Of a stretch of 64,000 nucleotides of DNA, positions 35,548 through 42,948 are shown piece after piece; position 1 is the stretch's first letter, and each line of letters opens with the position of its first letter. The notes beneath the pieces were generated by a model. That model was not told the DNA's origin and ran no database searches. It saw only the letters and a list, made by a program, of their open reading frames with translations. The translations under genes were made by a program, and so were the position numbers. Source of the DNA: Tupaia tana (Eukaryota > Chordata > Mammalia > Scandentia > Tupaiidae); the NCBI GenBank assembly GCA_026018925.1, contig JAKSZU010000012.1:42881218-42945217 (forward strand). The letters run 5' to 3'.

Positions 35548-38500
35548 CCAAAAGAAAAAAGAAGCTGGATTCCCACAAGGTCAATTGCTGTTCGAGTCCT
35601 GGACCTGGCAGCTTGAAAATCACACCAGGCACATGTGAGAGAGGAGAATGGAGAAGGGATTGCAGTGTGGCCATCTCCATCCTGAAGGGGGTGATTTCTC
35701 ACTTTCCCTCTCTCTGTCTCTCTCTGGTGAGCACATATACCCTATGCTAAAACCTAAAAAGAAAAAAAACCTTCTTATAAACCCAACAGAACTTAACCAT
35801 AGGGGCCTCACCCTGGTGCCTTGACACTTCCTGAGAGCTCCACCTTTCTTTTTATTTTTTTTTTTTAAGAATTTTTAATTAATTGGGACCAGCAGTTAGC
35901 GTAATGGCTATGTTGCTGGACTCCCATGTAGTCGACCGCGGTTCGCATCCTGGACCCGGTGGCTTAAAACTCACACCGGGCGCGTGTGCGTGCGTGCCCA
36001 AGATCCCGAGAGGAGAATAGAGGAGAAGGGATTGCGGCGTGGCCATCCCCCCTGGGGGGTGATTTCTCGCTTTCTGTCTCTCTGTCTCTCTCTGTCTGTC
36101 TGGCAAGCACACACACCGTATAGCGTAAAACCTCTTTAAAAAAAAAGAATTTTTAATTAATTAATTTATTTATTTATGTGTTTTTAATTTGTACAGAGAG
36201 AGAAAGGGAAAGTGAGAAAGCAAGCTGCCAGGTCCGGGACTCGAACCACAGTCAGCCATGTGGGAGTCCAGTGCCCCAACCACCATGCTACCTGCTGGCC
36301 CCTGACCCCACCTTTCAACACCATAATCAGATTAAGTCTCCTCATGGTGCAACCAAATTGCAACACATAAAGCTTGGAGAACATTTGAACCTCAGCAGGG
36401 CTAATGGAGGAGGCAGAGTGGCCTTAGGGACAGTCTTCTGGCCACAAATGGAGGAAAATGCAGGAGAGAGAGACATCTGAGGAAGGCCCCACCACTCAGG
36501 GGGGCTCAGCCTCCCTAGGAGAGACTCCAGGTTTTCCGCTATCTTGGGTGGGAGTGGGGATCGAGGCCGGAGGCTCGTTTTGGTTGCTAAGGGGCCTGAG
36601 GAGGAGACTGCGGGTGGACAGCTGGCATGAACTGGAGACACTCCACCTCTCACCGGGCAGCTCCAGGGGTCAGGGTCAGGGCTTTTCTCTGTTGCCCCAG
36701 GGCTCAGCTTAGCCTAAGTAAGAGCCAGGACAGAGTCAGGGAAGCTACAGGTAGTATGTGGAGGGGTGCCCTTCAGGGATCACGTGTGTACGGGACACCC
36801 CTTGGACCAATGGCTAAGGACAGCAGGGCTGGGGGTCTCTGCACTCAGGGCTGGGAGAGAACAAGATGGATGGTGTATGGACAGGGAGGGGTGGCTGGCA
36901 GGCAGGAGGGGTCTAGACTGTCGAGACTGAATGCCAGGGCCTGTCTACACTTCTGCTTGTTGGGGAGGATTGCAGGACAAGGTGGGGCCCAGGGCCTGTC
37001 CCCCCAGCTCAGCTTTGGGGGGGCCCTCTCCTGGGCACCTGTAACAGTCACACGGTGCTGGCTCTGTGGTGGAAACTCCTGGTAGGGCCAGCCAGCAGCC
37101 TCTGCTAGGGATTTCAACTCCACTTCCTTCGTGCCCCTAGGTCAGCCCTGAAGGCCTGGCTGCAGGCCTGTGCGCTTCTGCAGGAAACATTAAGTCCCCG
37201 CAATACGCAGCTCACAGAGCGCTACTTCCGCACGGCCCCCAGAGTGGGCCAAGGTCACCCGCAGCCTGTTAGTACCTAGAGATGGCAGACAGCTCCCAGG
37301 AGAGCCGACTCACACCCATATACTGCAATCACCCTTTGTACACCCACCTCCCACCACACTCCAGTGTCCAGTACCCAGACATACCTACACTGTCACGCTG
37401 TCATAGAAACACCAACCCGGGGGGCCAGCAGGTGGCATGGTGGTTAAGGGCACTGGACTCCCATGTGGCCGACCACAGTTGTGGTCCTGGACCTGGCAAC
37501 TTGCTTTCTCACTTTCCCTCTCACTCTGTCCCTCTCTGGTCAAATAAATAAATGAAAGTTAAATAAAGTTTTATTTTTTAAAAAGTCAACCTGGGCCAGT
37601 AGGTGGTGTAGTGGATAAGGCACAGGACCCTACATGACTGACTGCAGTTCAAGTCCCAGACCTGGTGGGTTGAAATCATGCGGGTGGTGGCAGCAGGTGG
37701 TGACAGCAGGTGGCATGGTGGTTAGAGCACTGAACTCCTACATGGCTGACTGCAGTTCAAGTCTTGGACCTAACAGCTTGCTTTCTCACTTTCTCTGTTG
37801 CTCTCTGGAGAGTGCATGTGCCCTATAGCAAATTAAAATAATAATAATAATAAATAAAATTTTAAAAATTTTTTTAAAAAGGGAAAGAAAAAAAATCACG
37901 CTACATGCATGGGCATGTGGGCCCAAAATCTCAAGAGGAGGATGGAGGAGAAGGGATTGCAGCATGGCCCCCCTTGGGGGGGGGGGTGATTCACTTTCCC
38001 TCTCTGCCACTCTCTGACGATCACGCCCACCCTATTGCAAAAACTGAAAGAAAAAAACCACCAAACATTCGCAGTGCCTTCACTCGTGCCACTCGCTGGC
38101 TTATACGTGTTACAAAAACAACCCCTCTGACAGCCCTAGGTGGGTACTACTATTGTCCCAGGGACGTTAAGGGACGTGCCCTGGGTCACCTCTCTGTGAC
38201 TGGCAGAGTGGGGACTGGAACTCAGGCTGCTCAGTAGCGCTTTCCCTGTGTCGCACACTGCACCGGGTGCTTCGCAGCAGCCCCACGCAGAGCAGACACG
38301 CTGCACGCCTGCGCAGTGTACTCCAGGCGGGACACCCACACTGCAGGACCTGGACACACAGGTGGCTCAGGGCGCTTCCCTGGGTCTGGTTCTCAGCCCC
38401 TCCCCATGGGCTGTCACTGCCTTTATTCTTGCTTAGAGGAAATGGGGGCAGAAAGGATCCAGTCCTGAGCCACTTCCAGTGTTCCCCCAACTCACTCACT

Positions 38501-41402
38501 ACCTACATCCCCACCCACCCCTCTGGCACTCAGGGAAATCGAAATCGCCTGGTGACAGCACCAAGTGAAGTTGCAATTAGGTTTAATTGGGCCCCTCAGG
38601 GCAGAAGAGAAAACAGCAGAAGAAAGAGGGGGGTGGTCCAGCTGGTGTCCTGGGCCTGTGCCAAGATGCTGGAAGGAGGTGATGAAGGAGGAGCCTTGTT
38701 TTGTTGTCTGTAAAATGGGGAAGTGACAGTCCTTTCCTGCTGTCTAGCACATGAGCATCCCAGGAACCCTAGTAGCTCCTGGTATAGGCCTTGGGTGCAG
38801 CTGGACCTGCCAGGTCATGTTCTTCCGGCCAGCCCCTGGCTCTTCTGGGGAAGGTGGATGCTCTGGGAGAAAAGGTTCAACACAAGTCCCTGTGCAGAAG
38901 GGCTGGGCAGGCTGAACTTCAGTCCTCTGGCCTGATGAGGTGGGCAGCAGGAACACCTCCTTCCTGCCTCCCGCCCCGCCCAGCCCAGAGTTGTTTATCT
39001 GGGCTTGGGTCTCCAGGGTCCCTCCAGAGGCCCTGGAGCCACTCACAGATAAACAAGCCCAGGCCTGGCCAATTAAAGTGAATGCACTAACGAGGCAGCT
39101 CGTTAACTAGCAGGGGTTTGTCTGGCCAGAGATTCCTGCCCGCTCTGGCACCAAGGCCAGGTTCACCTTTGCTTGGCTTAAGGAAGGGGCTGGAAAAGCC
39201 AAGCTCAGGCCCTGGGTTGGATCTGCCACTTGTGATTAGGTATTCTCGATTTTCTCATCTGCACATGGATTCTAGAGTTTGCCGAGGCTGTGTAGGCGTG
39301 GTGGTCTTTGGGAAGTGGGCCTTGAAATTGCACCTGACGCTGAGGCCTGGGCGGAGGCCAAGACCTGGGCAGCTGGTCGCTCCAACTCGCTGCGGTTGCT
39401 GCCACGATGAACCTGTTTCCCCAGCGAACCAGTTTCCCTGAGCCACCTCCACCAGGGGAGGCCAGAGCCCCACCCGGTCCCTTGCGGAGCTGTGGGGAAG
39501 GAACCGGGTGGACCAGCCGCGCCCCCTGCCGGCCGCCCAGCGCCGCTTCCCGCCAGGGCCAACTGCGACCCCTGTCTGGGCCTGTTTCCCCAGATGTGAT
39601 AGGTCTCGGGGCAGGGTGATCAGAGCCGCGCCGGGTGATTCCTAGCACAGTTGGAGGCTTCTCGGGTTTGGGCGGGTCCAGCCGCTGTCCCGCAGCCCTC
39701 TCCTCTACAAAGCGGAATCATCACGCTTGACCCTCGCGCACGCGAGGCCAAGGAATCCTCCTCTCCCCCACAGTGGACGGCTGCATTCACCGGGCCGCCG
39801 GACCCCTGCTCACCGACGAGTGCCGGACCCTGCAGAGCTGTGAGACCGGCAAGGCCAAGATCACGGGCGGCTATCGGCTGCCAGCCAAGTGTGAGTCCCC
39901 GACACCCCCACTCCTATGCAGTCCCCTCAGAATTGGGGACCCCCTTAGGGAGCACCTCTTAACCTTATTTGCCAGGACTTGGCCCCTCCTCTCACACCCC
40001 AAGAAGCCAGTGAGGCGGGCTGTGTGGGGGTCGTGTAAGGGAGGGTGGAGGCTGGGAAGGGACAGGGACCTGAGAGAGACTAAGAGCTATGGAGGCAAAG
40101 CCTTCGAGCACCCACTTGTGCCCAGGTCTCAGCGAGCCCATGCTGTTGCCGAGGGGGCGCCCCACGGCCTGTCTGCCTCTGTAGAGCTGCAGGTATGCCG
40201 GTTGGTGTGCACGTGTGCAAGATCAGGGCACACCCGTATGCCCACGTGAGTGGGGCCCTTCTGGGGAAGTGTCCGAACTTAGGGAAGGGGTGAGGCCGTT
40301 TCTTGCTCCACTCCAGCTCAGGCTGGCAGGGCCGGGAGAGAGCAGAGGACCGCGCAGAGACCCTGGCTGACCTGACCCCGCCGCCCCGCAGATGTCATCC
40401 ACACAGTGGGGCCCATCGCCCACGGAGAGCCCAGCGCCAGCCAGGCCGCGGAGCTCCGCAGCTGCTACCTGAGCAGCCTCGACTTGCTGCTGGAGCATCG
40501 GCTCCGCTCAGCGGTGAGGGGCCCCCAAAGGCAGGGGAGTGATGGCGGCCCACGGGTGGAGGTGGACAGAGGCAGAGCACAGAGTGACGATGTCCCCAAT
40601 CCCCTCTATACCCGCTCTAGGCTTTCCCTTGTATCTCCACCGGCGTGTTTGGTGAGTGGGGCCAGCAGTGAGCGGCACAGACTGGGGGAGGGGGGAGTGA
40701 GGGAGTAGGCGGGTCCTGGCAGGGCAGTGGGCGGGGCGAGCCCGGGCAGACAAGGGAAGGGAACAACTAGATTCACCCCAGCCCCGAACCCCTCCCAGGC
40801 TACCCCAATGAGGCGGCGGCTGAGGTAGTGCTGACAGCATTGCGCGAGTGGCTGGAGAAGCACAAGGACAAGGTGGGACCTGGGCCCGATTGAGGGAGGG
40901 TGGGGTGAAGGGACGCATCACTCTGGCTAGCCAGCCCTGCCTGAGCTAGAGTTAGGGTGGTGTCAAGCAGGCCCACTCCTCTGGGTCTGTTCCTTCTGCA
41001 CCCAGGTTACCTGGTGGCAGCTAGAAGGGGGTGGCAGAACATTCCTGAAGCAATTCTGTGAGGGGTACGGAGTGAGCTTTCAGGGCCATTAGCGCCCCCA
41101 GGACAAGGCAGGTGGAAACCTGCAGGGGCAGGGCAGTGATGAGGTGGAGCCAAGCTGTGGGGACCCCTGCAGTGCTGAGCAACCTGTGGTGCAGGTGGAT
41201 CGGCTGGTCATCTGCGTGTTTCTTGAGAAGGACGAGGACATCTACCGAAAACGGCTCCCCCACTACTTCCCTGTGGGTAGGTGCCTGTCCCACTCCCCCA
41301 TGGTGCCCACCCCACAGCCAGTTTCCTCTCCCGCCCCCTCCATGCCCACCCTCAGGAGGCTGGTTCTCACTCTCCTCTGCCTTCCAGCCTGAGGCTCCCT
41401 GC
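24056..41402 (+). CDS. MACROD1: MACROD1, C-terminal half (mono-ADP-ribosyl hydrolase macrodomain)
   Basis: The coding exons seen are 24056-24085, 39774-39890, 40392-40513, 40621-40651, 40799-40872, 41195-41276 and 41398-41402. They total 461 nt, about 153 residues and a TGA stop. All junctions are GT-AG and keep frame. The translation begins in the loop NSSLLGGGG, continues [10 protein letters not shown], then [18 protein letters not shown], the second loop ISTGVFGYP, and ends [14 protein letters not shown]. These are the hallmarks of MacroD-type macrodomains. The family removes ADP-ribose from acidic residues and deacylates O-acetyl-ADP-ribose; the human protein is 325 residues and mainly mitochondrial. 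The N-terminal half (targeting region, start of the macrodomain and the VDAIVNA strand) is not found in 1-24055 and should lie left of the window. A second, noncoding terminal exon follows the stop. MACROD1 rather than MACROD2 is supported by the OTUB1 and COX8A neighbours. Confidence 0.95.
24765..24915. promoter_or_regulatory. AT-rich island near loop-1 exon (candidate enhancer)
   Basis: It contains GTTAATGCGCC, GGGATAAATCCC (a 12-bp palindrome), CATGTTTACAGC (forkhead-like) and AATAAATAAAAGCGCG. No SINE or LINE signature is seen. Confidence 0.35.
25376..25645 (+). mobile_element. tRNA-derived SINE, type C, with CTCF-like head
   Basis: Head GCCAGCAGGTGGCATGGAGG (core CCAGCAGGTGGC at 25379-25390). 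Tail ACCCTATAGCAAAAACTAAA followed by an A/T-rich run. Confidence 0.85.
25690..26335 (+). mobile_element. MaLR-type LTR relic, interrupted by a SINE
   Basis: GGTGGGCCTTTGGGAAGTGACTAGG and, after the inserted SINE, CTTATTATAGTACCAGAACAGAC resemble MST/MLT-class LTRs. No internal retroviral gene is present. Confidence 0.55.
25951..26204 (+). mobile_element. tRNA-derived SINE, type C
   Basis: Head GGGCCAGCTGGTGCCATGG, B-box-like GGTTCGAGTCCC, tail GCCCTATGGCAAAATTTAAA. A short ACAAGAG duplication flanks it. It splits the LTR relic. Confidence 0.85.
26533..26720 (+). mobile_element. tRNA-derived SINE, type B
   Basis: Head GGGCCAGCAGGTGGCGTGG (CTCF-like core 26537-26548), GGTTCAAGTCC box, and an AATAAATAAAAT tail. 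Confidence 0.85.
26790..27195 (+). mobile_element. L2 3' end relic
   Basis: CCCTCCCTGATCCCAGATGAAATGG, TCATTTTATTACATTCAC, CAGCACCCAGAACTGGGCC and GGTGCTCAGTCAATGATC follow the L2 3' order. Confidence 0.6.
27475..27575. promoter_or_regulatory. Unique island with TTTTAACG / GTTAATG motifs
   Basis: A short non-repetitive AT-shifted island (TTTTAACGCC, GATTTATGG, CGTTAATGTGATTGG) inside a GC-rich region. The evidence for regulatory function is weak. Confidence 0.25.
28756..28780 (+). repeat. 25-nt A run after TCAAT
   Basis: The sequence CTCAATAAAA leads into an uninterrupted A run. It resembles a retroposed 3' end, but no parent gene or target duplication is recognised. Confidence 0.7.
28840..29075. 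promoter_or_regulatory. Long AT-rich island (candidate developmental enhancer)
   Basis: Motifs in order include TGTTTATTAGG, TGTTTACTCGGCGAT, TTTCAATTACCC, GGGATAATAAATG, TTCAATTATTCATC and CAGATTAATTCAGG. Intact CpGs sit among AT-rich cores and no repeat hallmark is visible, which is the composition usual for deeply conserved elements. Confidence 0.4.
29698..29734 (+). repeat. Interstitial telomeric repeat
   Basis: Five perfect TTAGGG units with partial units on both sides (37 bp, no mismatch) lie in GC-rich intron far from any chromosome end signature. Confidence 0.95.
30033..30297 (-). mobile_element. tRNA-derived SINE, type C
   Basis: Reverse copy: GTTTTGCCGTAAGGCGTGTGC, GATGGCCACGCCGCAATCCC, ending ACCTCCATTCCCCATGCTGGC. 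Confidence 0.8.
32088..32225. promoter_or_regulatory. AT-rich island (candidate enhancer)
   Basis: TTTTTAATAACGGG, TTTTTGCATGATGAATG (POU-like), TACATAATGAAG, CCCTAATG and CATAATGAATTTC are packed into 140 bp of non-repetitive sequence. Confidence 0.4.
33580..33722. promoter_or_regulatory. AT-rich island with TAATTAATTAG (candidate enhancer)
   Basis: AATAATTAATTAGCCCC, TTGTTTGTTTAGCATG, GCATTTATTGCTG, AATTTAAATATCTAATC and TGAATATTAC occur in 140 bp, unlike the surrounding GC-rich intron and without SINE structure. Confidence 0.4.
34125..34315 (+). mobile_element. tRNA-derived SINE, type B
   Basis: GGACCAGCAAGTGGCATGGTGG head and TTTGGTCAAATTAAAATAAAT tail. The exact 12-bp duplication AGAGAGCCTGGC is at 34113-34124 and 34316-34327. 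Confidence 0.92.
35280..35545 (+). mobile_element. tRNA-derived SINE, type A/C hybrid with 42-nt A run
   Basis: Head GCCAGCAGATGGCGTAGCAG joined by GACTTGAAAACC to a type A body ending GCCCTATAGC. The A run spans 35501-35542, which is unusually long and suggests recent arrival. Confidence 0.85.
35546..35771 (+). mobile_element. tRNA-derived SINE, type C, 5'-truncated
   Basis: Begins within the tRNA-like part (GCTGGATTCCCACAAGGTC) and ends ACCCTATGCTAAAACC. It directly follows the previous copy. Confidence 0.8.
35848..36303 (-). mobile_element. tRNA-derived SINE, type B, split by a type A copy
   Basis: The head GGGGCCAGCAGGTAGCATGG reads leftward from 36303. The T/A-rich tail is cut by the insertion at 35885-36144. 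Confidence 0.85.
35885..36144 (+). mobile_element. Nested tRNA-derived SINE, type A
   Basis: Full-length copy with an exact 18-bp target duplication AAGAATTTTTAATTAATT at 35867-35884 and 36145-36162. Confidence 0.95.
37421..37582 (+). mobile_element. tRNA-derived SINE, type B, with CTCF-like head
   Basis: Head GGGGCCAGCAGGTGGCATGG (core 37425-37436). Tail CTCTGGTCAAATAAATAAAT. Confidence 0.88.
37592..38060 (+). mobile_element. tRNA-derived SINE, type C, split by a type B copy
   Basis: The outer copy starts GGGCCAGTAGGTGGTGTAGTGG, breaks after GTTGAAATCATG, and resumes at AAATCACGCTACATGCATGG to CACCCTATTGCAAAAACTG. Confidence 0.82.
37684..37885 (+). mobile_element. Nested tRNA-derived SINE, type B
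   Basis: CAGCAGGTGGCATGGTGGTTAG head, GCCCTATAGCAAATTAAAAT tail with AATAATAATAAATAAA. It splits the type C copy. Confidence 0.82.
38105..38232 (-). mobile_element. MIR fragment
   Basis: GGTGGGTACTACTATTGTCCC, CTCTGTGACTGGCAGAGTGG and GGACTGGAACTCAGGC. Confidence 0.55.
39519..39532 (-). promoter_or_regulatory. CTCF-like core site
   Basis: On the - strand the sequence is CCGGCAGGGGGCGC, which fits the CTCF core CCRSYAGRKGGCRS at every position. It lies 242 bp upstream of the MACROD1 exon at 39774 in CpG-containing unique sequence. Confidence 0.5.
39774..39890 (+). CDS. MACROD1: MACROD1 exon (catalytic VDGxIH segment)
   Basis: The acceptor CCCCCACAG precedes 39774 and the donor GTGAGT follows 39890. 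It encodes (V)[17 protein letters not shown] and continues to GGYRLPAK plus the first base of Tyr. The Asp and His of VDGCIH correspond to the residues implicated in catalysis in MacroD enzymes. Confidence 0.97.
40392..40513 (+). CDS. MACROD1: MACROD1 exon (YVIHTVGP core strand)
   Basis: The acceptor CCGCCCCGCAG ends at 40391 and the donor GTGAGG starts at 40514. It encodes (Y)[17 protein letters not shown] and continues to [10 protein letters not shown]. It ends in phase 0. VIHTVGP is the conserved core strand of the macrodomain fold. Confidence 0.97.
40621..40651 (+). CDS. MACROD1: MACROD1 31-nt microexon (ADP-ribose loop 2)
   Basis: The acceptor CCCGCTCTAG ends at 40620 and the donor GTGAGT begins at 40652. 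It encodes [10 protein letters not shown] plus the first base of Gly. This is the STGVF/YG substrate loop that closes over the distal ribose. It enters in phase 0 and leaves in phase 1, so skipping would shift the frame. Confidence 0.96.
40799..40872 (+). CDS. MACROD1: MACROD1 exon (GYPNEAAAE helix)
   Basis: The acceptor CCCCTCCCAG ends at 40798 and the donor GTGGGA begins at 40873. It encodes (G)[18 protein letters not shown] then EKHKDK, completing loop 2 and the following helix. It ends in phase 0. Confidence 0.97.
41195..41276 (+). CDS. MACROD1: MACROD1 penultimate coding exon
   Basis: The acceptor ...TGTGGTGCAG ends at 41194 and the donor GTAGGT begins at 41277. It encodes [20 protein letters not shown] and then LPHYFPV plus one base. 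This is the last beta-strand and C-terminal helix of the macrodomain. Confidence 0.97.
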
Positions 41403-41423
41403 AGCCCACCCAGACCAGGACTG
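41398..41423 (+). CDS. MACROD1: MACROD1 stop-codon exon
   Basis: The acceptor CTGCCTTCCAG ends at 41397. The first two bases complete Ala, and TGA occupies 41400-41402. A consensus donor CTG|GTAAGC follows at 41424, leaving only 21 nt of UTR before the splice junction. Confidence 0.9.
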
Positions 41424-41586
41424 GTAAGCAGGGCCTGGCCCAAGGCGTGGCTGCCCTAGACTAACTCCTGCCCACTAACACTCTCGCTTGCCCTGCTCAC
41501 CCCCAAGCAGGGAGCCAAGGGAAGCCAGGGAGGCAGCTGGGGAGGTGGAGGGAAATCCACAGCCCTGATGTCTACTCTGCCCTCAG

Positions 41587-41720
41587 ACTCCCCTGGGCCT
41601 GCAGGGCCTCGCTCCCAGCTCTGAGAGGTCACTGAAGCCTGCAGCCTGGCGATCCTACTCTTCCCAAGTGGTCCACCACCAAGAAGCCTCCTAATAAAGA
41701 CCACCTCGTCCCAGCTCTCA
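41587..41720 (+). other. MACROD1: MACROD1 terminal 3'UTR exon with poly(A) signal
   Basis: The acceptor TCTGCCCTCAG ends at 41586. AATAAA lies at 41693-41698 (context CTCCTAATAAAGACC), so cleavage is expected around 41,710-41,725. A transcript that retains the 163-nt intron (41424-41586) would use the same poly(A) site. Confidence 0.75.
41693..41698 (+). terminator. MACROD1: MACROD1 poly(A) signal
   Basis: Canonical AATAAA on the + strand, 291 nt after the stop codon in genomic distance, followed by a GT-rich stretch (GTCTGAGCTCTG). Confidence 0.85.
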
Positions 41721-41884
41721 CTGTCTGAGCTCTGACTGGCTTGGGGCTGGGGTGAGAGGGACATCTTGGGGCCTGGACCAGGGTCCTTGGACAGACGCTT
41801 TGGCTTAAGGGAGCTGGCCATAGCTCTGGTGAGTCAGGTGGGTGGAGGCACAGGCCCACAGCGAGGCAGCAGCAGCACTTCACA

Positions 41885-41890
41885 TTTATT
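41885..41890 (-). terminator. OTUB1: OTUB1 distal poly(A) signal (AATAAA)
   Basis: Canonical AATAAA on the - strand, about 860 nt past the stop, in the context CCCTCAATAAATGTG. Its use would end OTUB1 about 150-200 bp from the end of MACROD1. Which site dominates cannot be decided from sequence. Confidence 0.5.
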
Positions 41891-42605
41891 GAGGGCCTGC
41901 CCCCAAGGAGCTCACAGCCTGGGGGCTGAGACCCCTCATGTGTGGGGGTCGGGGAAGAAAGAGGTGAAGGCAAAAAGGCAGGCAATGCACACACACCATG
42001 GCTCAAGCAGAAGGGGTGCAAAGCAGGCACAGGCAGAGGCTAAGGGGGTGGGGTAAGAGCAGGGACTGGCCAGCCCTGCCTAGACCTGAGGACCATGGGC
42101 CAAGCACAGGGTTGAAGGCTGGCACCACTGCGGGCACACTGAGGGTGCCCAGCTGCTCCACCAGTCCTGAGCTGGCCCCACTGTCACAGAGGCCCTCCCC
42201 ACCCAGGGCTCCCCAGTCACACAGACCCCTGGTGGGGGCAGGAAAGTGGGGGCTGGGGTCCTGGCCAGGACAGTAAGGTGGAGGAGGGGCTATGAGGGAG
42301 CAGCTTTGGTGTGGGTAGCCCTGGAACCCTGGACAAGGCCCAAGGATTTTCCATGATTCCCACGGAAGCCCCTGGGCTAACTAAGGAGAGTAGGTAGGCC
42401 TTAAAAGAAAGGAAGCAGAACTCCAAGTAACCAGGTGGGGTTTCCAACAGGCCTGGCCCCTCAAAACTACTCCTGGTAAGGAAGCTTGGAGGGCAGGTGG
42501 AAAGCAGGGAACCCACCTGGGGGGAAGACAGCCAGACACACAGCAGCCAGGGGGGCAGCAGCAGGGCACGGACACGCACACACGCGGCTCACTACCAGCA
42601 TCCCC

Positions 42606-42611
42606 TTTAAT
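42606..42611 (-). terminator. OTUB1: OTUB1 proximal poly(A) signal (ATTAAA)
   Basis: ATTAAA on the - strand, 140 nt downstream of the stop, in the context CGTTTTATTAAAGGGG. This is the nearest usable signal and implies a short 3'UTR. Confidence 0.55.
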
Positions 42612-42750
42612 AAAACGTGGAAGGTTGTGCAACAGGAATCGGGGAGGAGTGAAATATGACCATTTACAACCACAAAAAAAAAACCTCTGTACATGTCTAG
42701 CGCCTGGCAGAGGGGAGGGCAGGCAGGGTGGCAGCAGGCCAGGGCCAGCC

Positions 42751-42948
42751 CTATTTGTAGAGGATATCGTAGTGTCCGGGCCGGTAGAGAAGGTAGACCT
42801 TGGGCTCAGAGCCCTCGGGGAAGATGTGCGGGTTGGTGGTGCCGCCCTCGCCGCGGTCCATGTACTCCACCTGGATGGAGACGCTGAGGGCCTGGGCCAG
42901 CGCGATGATGTGGATGTGGTCGCTCTCCTTGCACATGGGCTCCACTTC
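42751..42948 (-). CDS. OTUB1: OTUB1 coding exon 7 (catalytic His, stop)
   Basis: The acceptor GATGTGCCGTAG precedes it and TAG is at 42753-42751. It encodes EVEPMCKESDHIHIIALAQA through YRPGHYDILYK, with catalytic His265 and Asp267. Confidence 0.98.
   Translation of the reverse strand, partial: EVEPMCKESDHIHIIALAQALSVSIQVEYMDRGEGGTTNPHIFPEGSEPKVYLLYRPGHYDILYK

Larger units (their letters stand above)
24086..39773 (+). other. MACROD1: MACROD1 intron between loop-1 microexon and the VDGxIH exon
   Basis: A 15.7-kb intron. It holds AT-rich enhancer-like islands near 24.8, 27.5, 28.9, 32.1 and 33.6 kb, an interstitial telomeric repeat (29.7 kb), a MaLR-like LTR (25.7-26.3 kb), an L2 end (26.8-27.2 kb) and about ten tRNA-SINE units, several nested. 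No other exon is recognised. Confidence 0.85.
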
